A DNA stretch of 64,000 bases, taken from the NCBI GenBank assembly GCA_018136815.1, contig CM030941.1, positions 1,425,582 to 1,489,581 on the forward strand. Reading direction: 5' to 3'. Position numbers and translations under genes: made by a program. The DNA comes from Isochrysis galbana (taxonomy: Eukaryota > Haptophyta > Isochrysidales > Isochrysidaceae). This document shows, piece after piece, positions 40,083 through 49,846 of the stretch. How positions within the stretch are numbered: position 1 is the first letter of the stretch; the number at the start of each line of letters is the position of its first letter. The notes under the pieces are model-generated. The model searched no databases and was not told the DNA's origin. It saw nothing but the letters and a program-made list of their open reading frames with translations.

Positions 40083-40107
40083 GTCGCGTTCCGTCGAAAG
40101 AGGACCA
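40083..40107 (+). repeat. copy of the dispersed GTTCCGTC/AGAGGACCA motif
   Basis: 'GTCGCGTTCCGTCGAAAGAG' then GACCA, followed 11 bases later by a T-run. It abuts the end of repeat R1. Confidence 0.65.
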
Positions 40108-40309
40108 GGCGGCGGCCTTTTTTTTACTAAGGAGTGTGACGGTGTTTTCGCACATTACGTTATCTTCTACTGTTCCAGTCACATTATTGAGTCGGGGTTA
40201 CACGTTACACGTGCACTGCTACACGCCGTCTATTGCGCATCACAAAGAAAAGACCTTCGGAGACACCTTTCACCCTTCATGCCCAGGCTGGCTTCTTCTC
40301 CACGAGGTC

Positions 40310-41402
40310 TAACTAAGTTTATACTTAGTTCGCCCATGGGGGGGCACGAGCCCCCCCCTCTCTGTTGTATTCCTGTCCATCCGAAGGCTGTAGGCGTGAA
40401 TATTCGTGTAAGGTGCGCGCTCACAATTACAATTGAACAGTTCCCCGTGTTGCCACTGACGCACAAGACACACAGATTCGGATTCCCCATGGTCTCAAGT
40501 CCAGGTTTGCAGATTTTGGTCTCGAAATTTGCGATTCGAATTTTGTTTTGCTGTTACTATAATTGTTGGCTCGTTTAAGGTAATAAACCGGCATGACTTC
40601 GACTTCTCGTTCTGCAGTCGCTCTGCGAGACTCTCTCTCTCTCTCTCTCCGTCCGCCTCTCCTCGGCCGACGGCAGGAAGATTCGTCCAAAACATTCTCC
40701 GGTAGTCCCAAGCAAGATATCTCGTGGGGGATCTCTCCGCGCTCCGCGAGGGAAAGGACGCGATCTCGCTCCGAGATTGACCTCGCGCCCTCCCACGCTG
40801 CCCCACCGTGCCCTCGGTCCCTCGCCCCCCCCCGCGGCAGGTTCTTTCCCTCGGCGTGCCGTCCGTCGCCTCCGGCCCTCTTCTCTTACCCTCTCTTGAT
40901 GTCATCAAATGTTCCATGACCGTATTTTGTCTTCTCTCGTCTATCGGTCATATCATCTCCCCAACGAGATCTGCCCTCGTTGTGTCGGCCTCCCTCTCCC
41001 CTCTCAGAGCCTCTCACTCTCACGAGGGACTAATCACTAATCTCGGGTGAGTATGAGTACCGAACACTACCGAAACGATCGAGACACCACATCCACAAAA
41101 GCGGGCCACCCGGAGGCACAGGAGACAGGAGACAGGAGGAAGGCGGGAACCTCACCACTGGCCACAAGGGGGCAGGCGCACCCCGCTCGCCGCTCGGCCT
41201 CACCACTCACCACCCCCACGACCTGAGCCCCTAAGTAGATCACGAGGGGGGAGATGCCATAACCATAAGCATAACGCGGGAAGTGAGGGAAAGGAAAAGG
41301 AGGGGGGACGGGCGTGGGGCGTGGCTACATGGTGACACCGCAATGCGCAATGCGCAATGCCAATGCCGCGCGCGAGGCGGGATCTTTAAAAGGTTTTTTT
41401 TA
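40310..41402 (+). repeat. probable long copy of the tail-element family
   Basis: Starts 'TAACTAAGTTTATACTTAG' with the G-run/C-run palindrome as at 15561, and ends 'CTGAGCCCCTAAGTAG', 'GGGGCGTGGCTAC', 'GCGCGCGAGGCGGGATCTTT' plus a T-run as in the other tails. The middle (about 40370-41100) does not match the 759-bp copy, so it may be one element with a variable core or two elements side by side. No clear target duplication seen. Confidence 0.45.
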
Positions 41403-42087
<685 letters not shown>

Positions 42088-42266
42088 CCCCCCCTCCCTC
42101 TCCCTCCCCCCCACCCCCCCCACCCCCACCCCCCGCGCGCGCGCACTCTCTCTCACTGGCTCCTCGCTTCTCGCCTCGTCTTTCCCCTCTCCTTCTCTCT
42201 TCTATCTCTCATACTGCCCGGCCGCCCGGGTGCGCACAGCTCGGAGCCACTGGACGCTGAGGCCGA

Positions 42267-43992
42267 ATGACTGCACTAGATGATCCGAAGCGCGAGGGTG
42301 TGGCTCTCACTGAGGAGCTCATCCGGCGCAAGGCGGAGCACAACGAGGGGATGCTCTCCACGCTCGAGGAGATTGCCCTTCACCAGCTCGACATTGACAA
42401 GATCGAGACGCTCAACAACTGCCGACACCTGAAGATTGTTTACCTGCAGTCCAACCTCATCCGCGAGATCGAAGGTCTTCACAGACTCAAGCGCTTGGAG
42501 TATCTCAATCTCGCTTTGAATAACATCACTCGGATCCAAAACCTTGAACGCTGCGAGTCCCTTAAGAAGCTTGATCTCACCGTCAACTTTATTGACCTGG
42601 ACGAGATCCACACGGTTGGCTCGCTGAAAGACAACTCGGAGCTAGAGGAGCTCTATCTGACGGGCAACCCGTGCCATCAGTATTGGGAAAATGGCTGCAG
42701 GCATTACGTGATCGCCACGCTGCCTCAGTTGCAGTCATTGGATGGCAAAGTCAGAAGTTGCCCTGCTAGTCGATAAAGACGCCTAGGCACCATTCAGAGC
42801 ATGCTGCAATCCCCAGCACGGTTTTGAGACAGCTCCAAACATTGCTCTCATACTACTCAACATTTTGGTGCTGCCTTGCAGGCTATTAGCAAGTCTGAAC
42901 GCCTGCTTGCTCTACAACGATTGCCGGAGCTGGAGAAGGAGTTGAAGGAGCTTGCAGAGCAGGCACGCCAGCGCAAGCAGTTGCTACAGCGGCGACGGGC
43001 TGCCAAAGCACAAGAGCGTGCAGAGAAGTTGGCTCGTGGCGAGGAGCTCGATCCCAACGAAACCGACGAGTACTGCCCTGAAGTTCGGGTCGCTGACGCG
43101 CGCGAGGCACGCGAGCAGCGCGAGCAGCAAGAGGAGGCAAGGCAAAAGGGAAGGCGTGGGGGCCCCGGCGATAACATGTTTCAAGATCAGATCATGGGCG
43201 AGCGACGGTTGCTTAAGGAAGACGGGACACCCGTACAGATGAACACCGCGAAGTGGCCCTTCGCTATTGAGGACGACGGGGCCACAATCATGGTGGATGT
43301 TGCATTGCCGAAGTTCCTCGACTCCGCCCAGGCGAGTGTGCCTCGTCGGCCAGCGATGCGATGCGATCACGATCATAGCTGCCAACATCTTCCGATAGCT
43401 GTGATGAGCGCGGCGCTCGTGTGTTCCGCACAGGGGCAACAACTTGTCCCAATGAGGACAGAGCGCTGGGGTACTGAGCTGGGCTGATCCGTGCCTATAT
43501 TTCTCGCAATTCAACCCACTAGCGCTGCGCGTCACCGGCTTTCCTTCATGGGGCATTCCCTACGTGATACAAAGCCCCCCCTGTGTGCCCCCACGATTCG
43601 CTTCACAGATCGATGCCGACGTACAGCCGACTTACGTGAGAGTGACTGCAAAGAAAAATCACCTGCAAGTGATATTGCCCGCAGAGGTCTTGGCACATGC
43701 GTCTACGGCTAAGCGCTCTGCAACAACTGGCCACTTACTACTGAGCTGTCCTAAGGTTTTGCCAATTATTGCCTCCAAGGCTCCGGAGAAGGTGAAGAAG
43801 TCAGATAAGGCCTATCTTGCACCCGCGGACCCCCTCCTACTACCTCAACCAGGCAGCGACTTGGCAGGACCGGTCAGCATTCATCACATCGTCCCCCGGC
43901 CTCGCGAGAATTCCACTTCTACACCCAAGGGAGGCGAACCCGCTTTGGGTAACGATTGGGATGAGGAGGAAGAGGTCCCTCCCCTACTCTAA
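42267..43992 (+). CDS. DNAAF11: dynein axonemal assembly factor DNAAF11 (LRRC6/TilB), three exons
   Basis: Model: exon 1 42267-42749, intron 42750-42881 (GTCAGA...CAG), exon 2 42882-43331, intron 43332-43608 (GCGAGT...CAG), exon 3 43609-43992, TAA; 438 residues, phase 0 throughout. Exon 1 holds the N-terminal 'ELIRRKAEHNEGMLSTLEEI' and SDS22-like leucine-rich repeats, e.g. 'LKIVYLQSNLIREIEG', closing with the LRR cap 'GNPCHQYWENGCRHYVIATL'. Exon 2 is a charged coiled coil. Exon 3 is the CS-like domain 'IDADVQPTYVRV...LPAEV' with the family C-terminus '.EVPPLL'. The protein acts in the cytoplasm in preassembly of axonemal dynein arms, so the organism has motile cilia. The GC donor of intron 2 is required for the 'LDSAQ|IDADVQ' junction to match the family without extra residues. 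Confidence 0.92.
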
Positions 43993-44165
43993 TGAATCAT
44001 GGAGCAAAAATCATATTCACTTGTCAGAGGTTGAATAAATCTTCCCGTGACATTGAACGAGTGCCGCTGATTGCTGAATGCAAACGCGATTGCATCCTCT
44101 GCTTTTTGCTTAGTATCCACATCCACTAGAACCCCATTTTTAGTCGAGTCCCTTAGAACCGCTCG

Positions 44166-44263
44166 CAATTAAGTTGATACATAGTTCACATGGGGGAGGC
44201 GCCTCGTGCCCTCTCCCTCGGGCTCCAACTCCTTCCATGTCGTGTTCCGTCGAAAGAGGACCA
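44166..44263 (+). repeat. tail-element 5'-like fragment and GTTCCGTC/AGAGGACCA motif
   Basis: 'AATTAAGTTGATACATAGTT' resembles the family 5' end, followed by the motif at 44239-44263 ('GTCGTGTTCCGTCGAAAGAG' then GACCA), which runs directly into an inverted tail. Confidence 0.45.
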
Positions 44264-44282
44264 TGTGAGGTTTACTTTAATC

Positions 44283-44425
44283 CAATTTAAAAAAAAACTT
44301 CTTAATAATCTCGCCGCGCGCGCGACCCTGCACAGTATCTACGCAGCCTCGCCCGCTTCCCTTCCCTCCCCCTCCCCCTGCCTTGCGGCTCGTCCCCTCG
44401 TGCTCTACCTAGGGGCTGGGTGCAG
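44283..44425 (-). repeat. tail-element (SINE-like) copy, inverted
   Basis: Minus strand: 'CAGCCCCTAGGTAGAGCACG', 'AGCGGGCGAGGCTGCGTAGA', 'GCGCGCGCGGCGAGATTATT' and a T-run at 44290-44298. Confidence 0.6.
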
Positions 44426-44465
44426 TGGGTCTCCAGTGGCAGACGGTGTGTACCGATTCTCGATG

Positions 44466-44611
44466 GCCAGGTCGTTTGCCTTCATTTGGTACCCCTCGTT
44501 TCCAAATACGCGATGCGGGGCCACCACGAGGGAGTCCCAATCCTAGGGGTGGGAGGGCGATGGAGGGTGAAGGCGCGGGGGCGGCCCCAGTCTCGGCCGC
44601 GTCACAGGTAC
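44466..44611 (+). repeat. about 140-bp direct repeat, left copy
   Basis: 'GGTCGTTTGCCTTCATTTGG' through 'CGCGATGCGGGGCCACCACG' to 'GTCTCGGCCGCGTCACAGGT' recurs at 48893-49021, apart from an 18-base difference in the middle. A shorter third copy of its first part is at about 44724-44766. The two long copies bracket a 4.3-kb mosaic. Confidence 0.85.
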
Positions 44612-44831
44612 CCCTCCTGCCCCTGCGCCCTGTCCCTGCGCCCCTGCTCTCCCTCTTTGTCGACCCCACCTCTCCCTCCGCCCCCTCGACTCCGGAGTGC
44701 TCCTGGAATGTGATTCCCGCCCGAGGTCGTATGCCTTCGTTTGGTACCCCTCGTTTCCAAATACGCTCCCGGTACAAAAAAATCTTCTAGTATTTGAGTA
44801 AAGGCAGACACCCACCTCACAGTGCTCAACC

Positions 44832-45062
44832 ATGTCTACAAATGGAAGGGCGCCTGCTGATATAGTGCTGAAGCGATTGGAATGGATCAAAAAAAAGATG
44901 GACGAGAACTTTAAAAAATTCATCACACCTCTCTTTCCATATGCCAATTCTAAAACTGCCATGCAGGTTATAGCGGAAGCATTGGACAGCATCAGTCCGC
45001 CGCCGCCGGTTGGGGGCTGGCCTCAAATTCAAACACTTCGATGCCCACGAATACGTACTTGA
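44832..45062 (+). CDS. hypothetical protein or fragment
   Basis: 76 residues, ATG 44832. The first 55 residues ('APADIVLKRLEWIKKKMDEN', then 'FKKFITPLFPYANSK') are A+T-rich and read like a helical protein; the rest is Pro-rich and probably not native. An antisense frame (45300-44992) with 'HAFVCKDVFVGSSHLCPL' and 'LLFYIGDLKYVFVGIEVFEF' also looks protein-like over 44992-45300. The locus may join two gene fragments tail to tail. No family recognised for either. Confidence 0.3.
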   Translation: MSTNGRAPADIVLKRLEWIKKKMDENFKKFITPLFPYANSKTAMQVIAEALDSISPPPPVGGWPQIQTLRCPRIRT

Positions 45063-45301
45063 GGTCGCCGATGTAGAAGAGCAAAGAGTTCCCTGCTTCA
45101 TTGAGCTTGTTCACTCTGTCGTACCCTCCTGACAATACAGTCAATGGGCAGAGGTGGCTGCTGCCAACAAACACGTCCTTGCACACGAACGCGTGATGCG
45201 AGGCTTCGCCGTGTACATCGACCAAGTGCCTACCGTCATCACGCTGTGCAACGCACCTCGTGCGTCGAAAAGGGTGCGCCGTACCGCCCCCGCGTAAGCT
45301 C

Positions 45302-45470
45302 TGGAACTTCGAAGCCGGGTATACCCTCGGGCAGAGCCTACTATACCATATCAAATGCTTCCGTGGCTGTACACGCTATTCGCTGTCGGGGATCTGAAAT
45401 CCCAGGAGCACCCCCCCCCCCCCCGGCTACCCGGCGAAGGGTTTGAAGGCACCGCGCGTCGCCAACCATG
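45302..45470 (+). repeat. 165-bp dispersed repeat, copy 2
   Basis: Partner of 35055-35218, nearly identical. Confidence 0.85.
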
Positions 45471-45617
45471 ACATTGCGGCTTTGATGGCCTTGATGGATG
45501 GGACTTTACTCTCGATGAAGGGTGGCCTTGGTGGCGTCCTCGTAATCTTTCTTGTTCAGTGTTACATTATTGACATTTTCCAACCAGAACTTCGCCTTTT
45601 CAGAATATAAGGAAATA

Positions 45618-45755
45618 CGGAGTAAACGGGGAAACACCTCTTGAAGGGCGTGTCTCCGCGAAAGAGCGGACGAGACGACGTCCCCGCCGGAGAGCAACCC
45701 CCCCCCTCGCTCGTCAGATATTTTTTGGGGCGGGCGCGCGGAGAGCGAGAGAGGC
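45618..45755 (+). repeat. about 125-bp direct repeat, left copy
   Basis: 'GAGTAAACGGGGAAACACCT' through 'CGTGTCTCCGCGAAAGAGCG' to 'GGGGCGGGCGCGCGGAGAG' recurs at 47394-47515 with a few indels. The ATG of the Temptin-like ORF follows directly. Confidence 0.85.
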
Positions 45756-46394
45756 ATGCCGCTTCCACTGGCGACCGTCGTCCCTTGGGTCGGCTATGAG
45801 AGCTACGAGCGGCTCGTGCCCAACGGCCGCGTCAACGGCAAGGACACGGGGCACAAGGTCAACAACCCGACGCACGCCGCCTTCCGATTCGCCTTCCGCG
45901 ACGAAGGCAGGGCGTGGACCACCTCTCTCTGCCTCGCGGACACGGACAGCGACGGGCAGAGCAACGTGATGGAGCTGGGGGACCCCTGCTGTGTGTGGAG
46001 CGTCGGTGTGGACGAGGGCGAGCTGCTCGGCTTCTCTACCGACGACATCTCGCTCGCGGGGGACGAGTCGTCGAGGACCTCGAGGAGCATGCCTGTCTGC
46101 GCGCCGCCGCCGCTCGCGGTGGGTACGACCCCTCTCTCTCCCCCTTCCTCCCCGGCGTCCTCGCCCCCTTCCTCCCCCGCGTCCTCGCCCCCTTCGTCTG
46201 ATGTAGAGCAGCTCTTCCAATTGCCTGCGGTGTGTTTGTTGGGCCCACTTCAGAATGTCGCGCGAGCGGTGGGAGGGGGAAGCGCGCACGCGCAGTGGGG
46301 GCATGACGTGCGCTACCGGGCAGCCCTTCGCGGTGCACGCGGAAATGTGTCAGATTTCAACCCCTTGTACGACAATTGCGTTTACAAAATATAA
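45756..46394 (+). CDS. Temptin-like cysteine domain protein
   Basis: 212 residues, ATG 45756 to TAA 46394. The N-terminal 90 residues match the Temptin-type domain: 'PNGRVNGKDTGHKVNNP', 'FAFRDEGRAWTTSLCLADT', 'DSDGQSNVMELGDPCCVW'. The paired cysteines and the DSDGQ[ST]N..ELGDP block are the hallmark; it is usually found in secreted or extracellular proteins. No signal peptide is visible, and the ATG sits at the edge of a repeat, so the true N-terminus may be missing. The second half is Ser/Pro-rich low complexity, then an unremarkable tail. Probably a partial or recently altered gene. Confidence 0.5.
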   Translation: MPLPLATVVPWVGYESYERLVPNGRVNGKDTGHKVNNPTHAAFRFAFRDEGRAWTTSLCLADTDSDGQSNVMELGDPCCVWSVGVDEGELLGFSTDDISLAGDESSRTSRSMPVCAPPPLAVGTTPLSPPSSPASSPPSSPASSPPSSDVEQLFQLPAVCLLGPLQNVARAVGGGSAHAQWGHDVRYRAALRGARGNVSDFNPLYDNCVYKI

Positions 46395-46455
46395 TCGTTG
46401 CTACTAATTCAAACATGGGTAGCCTCTCCACCCTCGCACTCACTCATACTCCCCG

Positions 46456-47418
46456 GTGACTGGGTCAGTACATGGCTTGGTAACAAAACTTCTGAATAAT
46501 CCCCTTCATCCTCTCACCGGGCGACCACCTTCTTCTCCTCCCACCGGGCAACCTCCTCCTCCGTCCCCCTCCCCCTCTTCGCCCTCGCCGCCGCCGCCCT
46601 CGCCTATGAAGGAGGCATTTGCAAGATTGAAGGGAACCCAAAAACAGTTGGACCGATTGCTAAAAGAATCGAAAGCTCACAAAGGGACCCCCAACCCGGG
46701 CGAAACAGCTCAGTGGCTGTCGTACTACAGCATTCACCTCGGGATTTTAATCACCGTCTTGAAATACCTGCAGGAACTTGCCGAAGTGAGATCGAAAGAG
46801 CTAAAACGTGAGTTACACCTGACTAAACTAACGCAAGAGTACCAAACCCATGGGTTAGCCCGACAGACTAGATCTTATGCGAAAATGGCGGCTGAGTTCA
46901 AAAAACGAGTGGATTCTTACACAACTATGGTAAGTACCCTTGAGGAATTGGCCAAGAAAACACCCCAACCAATTTCGTTTAGGGACGCTGTCTCAAGCAT
47001 TCTCGATGAGGAATGGACAGCTTTGTCTAAAGCTCTGGAAGGTATTGAAACATTGGACTTGGATACGATGAGGGGTCCCGTAACCCATATCGAGAACTAC
47101 GTACTTACCAAACCTGAAGTTAGCAATCACTTAAAAACACAGCTACGAGAATTCCAGGAAAGATACGACAAAGTCTTAGAAGACTACTGCCCGGTATTCA
47201 ATAAAAAGAAGCTGCTATCACTACGTAGCAATAACACAAAACATAGGCTATACGAACTGCAACGGAAGCTAGAATTGTTCATTGAGATCACCAGTGAGTA
47301 CTCTCAAGAATATGCCGGCAAATTTATTCGTGACATTCATAATCTAAACAAAGAATATCATGACGTAGTCGAGGAAGCTTACGATGTAATACTGAGTAAA
47401 CAGGGAAACACCTCTTGA
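46456..47418 (+). CDS. unknown coiled-coil protein, A+T-richer than its surroundings
   Basis: 320 residues, start 46456 or ATG 46606 (MKEAFARLKGTQKQ), TGA 47418. After a Ser/Pro-rich linker-like N-terminus, about 270 residues are helical and charged: 'KGTQKQLDRLLKESKAHKG', 'VLKYLQELAEVRSKELKREL', 'TQLREFQERYDKVLEDYC', 'LQRKLELFIEITSEYSQEY'. Isolated cysteines, no membrane span, no recognised domain. Codon choice is markedly A+T-richer than in the host genes around it. The last few codons and stop come from the repeat at 47394-47515. Possibilities: a transferred or viral gene, a LINE ORF1-type coiled coil, or a host gene. I cannot choose among them. Confidence 0.5.
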   Translation: MTGSVHGLVTKLLNNPLHPLTGRPPSSPPTGQPPPPSPSPSSPSPPPPSPMKEAFARLKGTQKQLDRLLKESKAHKGTPNPGETAQWLSYYSIHLGILITVLKYLQELAEVRSKELKRELHLTKLTQEYQTHGLARQTRSYAKMAAEFKKRVDSYTTMVSTLEELAKKTPQPISFRDAVSSILDEEWTALSKALEGIETLDLDTMRGPVTHIENYVLTKPEVSNHLKTQLREFQERYDKVLEDYCPVFNKKKLLSLRSNNTKHRLYELQRKLELFIEITSEYSQEYAGKFIRDIHNLNKEYHDVVEEAYDVILSKQGNTS

Positions 47419-47515
47419 AGGGCGTGTCTCCGCGAAAGAGCGGACGAGACGTCCCCGCCGGAGAGCAACCTTGCTCGTCAGATATTTTTGGGGGCGGGCG
47501 CGCGGAGAGAGAGAG
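47394..47515 (+). repeat. about 125-bp direct repeat, right copy
   Basis: Match to 45618-45755. Overlaps the 3' end of the coiled-coil ORF. From 47516 to 47910 nothing is supported. Confidence 0.85.
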
Positions 47516-47910
47516 GAACCCCCCCCCTTCCCATCCACAGCCCCTCTACCCCATCCCCCGGCGAGTAGGCTCCCCAGGCGTTGTGGATGGCACAGGCGTT
47601 GTCGAAGGAGACCCTCTCGGGGCGCGCCCTCATGCCGAGCCAAGGCGATGCTGTTCTCGTCGCGTACGTGGTGCTCCTGGGCCTCTCCTTCGGGGTGCTC
47701 GCGGGGGGGGCTCATGGTAGGGTGAGACTGGAAGGGAAAGGAGACCAAATGAAGGCAAGCCGCCTCCTGTTTCTCGCCTTCCTCCTGTGCCACCGGGCTA
47801 CCGGCTGTTGTGTGCTTTGCTCCTTGTGTTTGGTGTCGGACGGTTGAGATTCTGCGTATCCGAGGGCTGCTGTCAGATGGTGAGCGGTTCGCGGCGGGGG
47901 GGCCTCTTGC

Positions 47911-49210
47911 TTAGGCTAGACGCTCCGCTATATTCAGGGCTTCCGCTACCAGGGATAGGTTCGTGTTCATGACTAAGGCGCCTTTGTCGTTGGTTGTGAA
48001 GATAGGGGTACTGAGATCATGTGAAGATTTAATCTTCGGCTTCCTTCCCTGGGAGGCCTTGTGCGTGCGTGCGGTTGAGAGTTTGTCCGGAGGTTCCCGT
48101 CCTCTGACGAGGACCGTGAACCTGCTTAGAACTCTTTCGATGACCGGCACGTGATGAAAGGTATAGTTTTCGAATTCTACTTTGTAGAAGTCGCTTATGA
48201 TGTATCTCCATGCCACGAGGTAGAGGGCTTTGAGGCTATCCGGCGTCGGTGAATTCGGGTATGCGAATAGCCTGTCTTTAATTTTTTGTGTTGTCGATCT
48301 GTCCTTCGTCGGGGTGTATCCCGCTACGGCTTCTATGGTTTGGAATATCTGGAGTGTAGACGGGCACCTGGCTAAGTGGGTCGAGTTTTCGCTGTGCTTT
48401 CCGCAGAATCTACATTTTATGGTGGTCGCCGATGTGAATCGGTTGCGTGTTCCCAATCTTCTGTGCGTGATGTGTTTGAAGTGTAAGTGTAAGTGTTTGT
48501 CCGTGTGTTTTAGTGTAAGTGTAAGTGTTTGTCCGTGTGTTTTAGCAGGGGGTGAGTGTAGAGTTTCGCTACGTGCTTCCATTCATCGTGCGTCAGGTCT
48601 AGCTTGCGAGCCCACGCTTCACGTGCTGGTTGAGGTTTGTTGTAGGAGCCGTCATCTATAAGTTTTCGCGTTAAATCTGACACTGTGATCTGGTCTAGCT
48701 GTGTTTTTTCGCCAAGTGTGTATTCGTCCGCCAGAGGGAATTCGAGATGCTTCGGGCCTTTCAGCCCGTTTTCCCATTTGGCGGGGGTGTAAAAGTGATT
48801 CTCTATGCCTGGTTCTGCTACCTCGGTGGTGTCTGCAATCTCGCCTAGGTAGTTGGTGTTAGTATAGATCCATATGTTATTCATTCTAGTGAGGTCGTTT
48901 GCCTTCATTTGGTACCCCTCAGTTCCAAATACGCGATGCGGGGCCACCACGAGGGAGTCCCAATCCTAGGGGTGGGGTGAAGGCGCGGGGGCGGCCCCAG
49001 TCTCGGCCGCGTCACAGGTATCGCGCTATTGGAGGTCTGGGACTGGAACTTCTGGAAGAATTCCTTTGTCATTCTTTCCTCGTGTTTGAGGGAGTCAAAG
49101 CTTTCTTTGTTTGTGGGCCTGGATGTTTTCCGGATCGTCTCTATCGTATCGTTGAGTTCGCGGATTCTGTCTAGGATAGTCGGGAGCTAGAAGTTGTGTG
49201 TCGTCAACGA
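47911..49210 (-). pseudogene. LINE copy lacking its RT core and frameshifted
   Basis: Minus strand: a pre-RT segment at about 49190-49030 ('DRIRELNDTIETIRKTSRP', 'HEERMTKEFFQKFQSQ') parallels the end of the 27-28.9 kb LINE. Then comes the 140-bp direct repeat (49021-48893). After it, the post-RT part is read: 'YLGEIADTTEVAEPGIE', 'QITVSDLTRKLIDDGSYN', a Cys/His motif 'CRFCGKHSENSTHLARC' and the C-terminal 'VAWRYIISDFYKVEF', TAA 47911. The RT domain (about 2 kb in a full LINE) is missing. A 32-bp tandem duplication at 48481-48545 shifts the frame within the post-RT part. Clearly non-functional. Confidence 0.75.
48893..49021 (+). repeat. about 140-bp direct repeat, right copy
   Basis: Match to 44466-44611. 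Sits exactly where the LINE has lost its RT core. Confidence 0.85.
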
Positions 49211-49416
49211 ATTGAAATTGACTTATCTTGAGCGTTCCGCGCCGGTCATGGTGATGCCTTCGTACTCCCTTCTGGTGCCTTCCTGTCGATCATGTGCGTA
49301 GCACTAGCACTAGACTAGCACCCGCACCTCATTTTGATTCAATCATAATTACATAACAATAGACTAGATGCTACGCTTACCGCCATCGCCCCACTAACTC
49401 CAGAACTTCACTCCGG

Positions 49417-49686
49417 TCACCTCCCCCTCTCTTCAGCCCTCTTTTTGTTTCGGTTTAAGCTCTGTGCGTGGTTCGAGGGGCTGATCAGGGTGCGCATATT
49501 TATGGTCGCCGCTTTCGCTTGAGACGAGTGGTCATATGGTCTAAATAAGTCTCGTGCAATAGCAAACCCCGCAACCGCGAGACATCCCTTTTCAACGAGC
49601 TCTCTCAGTATCTCTAGCGAAAATAGGACGTTCTCATCTCGCGGGTACGGACCGATGGATGTGGACCAGCTTTCGCTCTCGGTCAT
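49417..49686 (-). CDS. hypothetical small protein
   Basis: 89 residues, ATG 49686. 'RDENVLFSLEILRELVEKGC' then 'LAVAGFAIARDLFRPYDHSS' looks like ordinary globular coding sequence; the C-terminus is basic. No domain recognised. It could be a gene remnant. The 49211-49416 and 49687-49846 flanks show nothing. Confidence 0.3.
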   Translation of the reverse strand: MTESESWSTSIGPYPRDENVLFSLEILRELVEKGCLAVAGFAIARDLFRPYDHSSQAKAATINMRTLISPSNHAQSLNRNKKRAEERGR

Positions 49687-49846
49687 CGCCTGAAGCTCAA
49701 ATTCAAAAGCACTGCCTCGTGAAAATCAGAGCAGCGCTAGCTTTATGAGCGACGTGCAAATCACCTACCCAAGTCTTCGACTACTTTGCCGACGTCTTTT
49801 TGTTCGCAGCGGCAACCGTGATCCTAAGAACGATTACTGAATTTGC

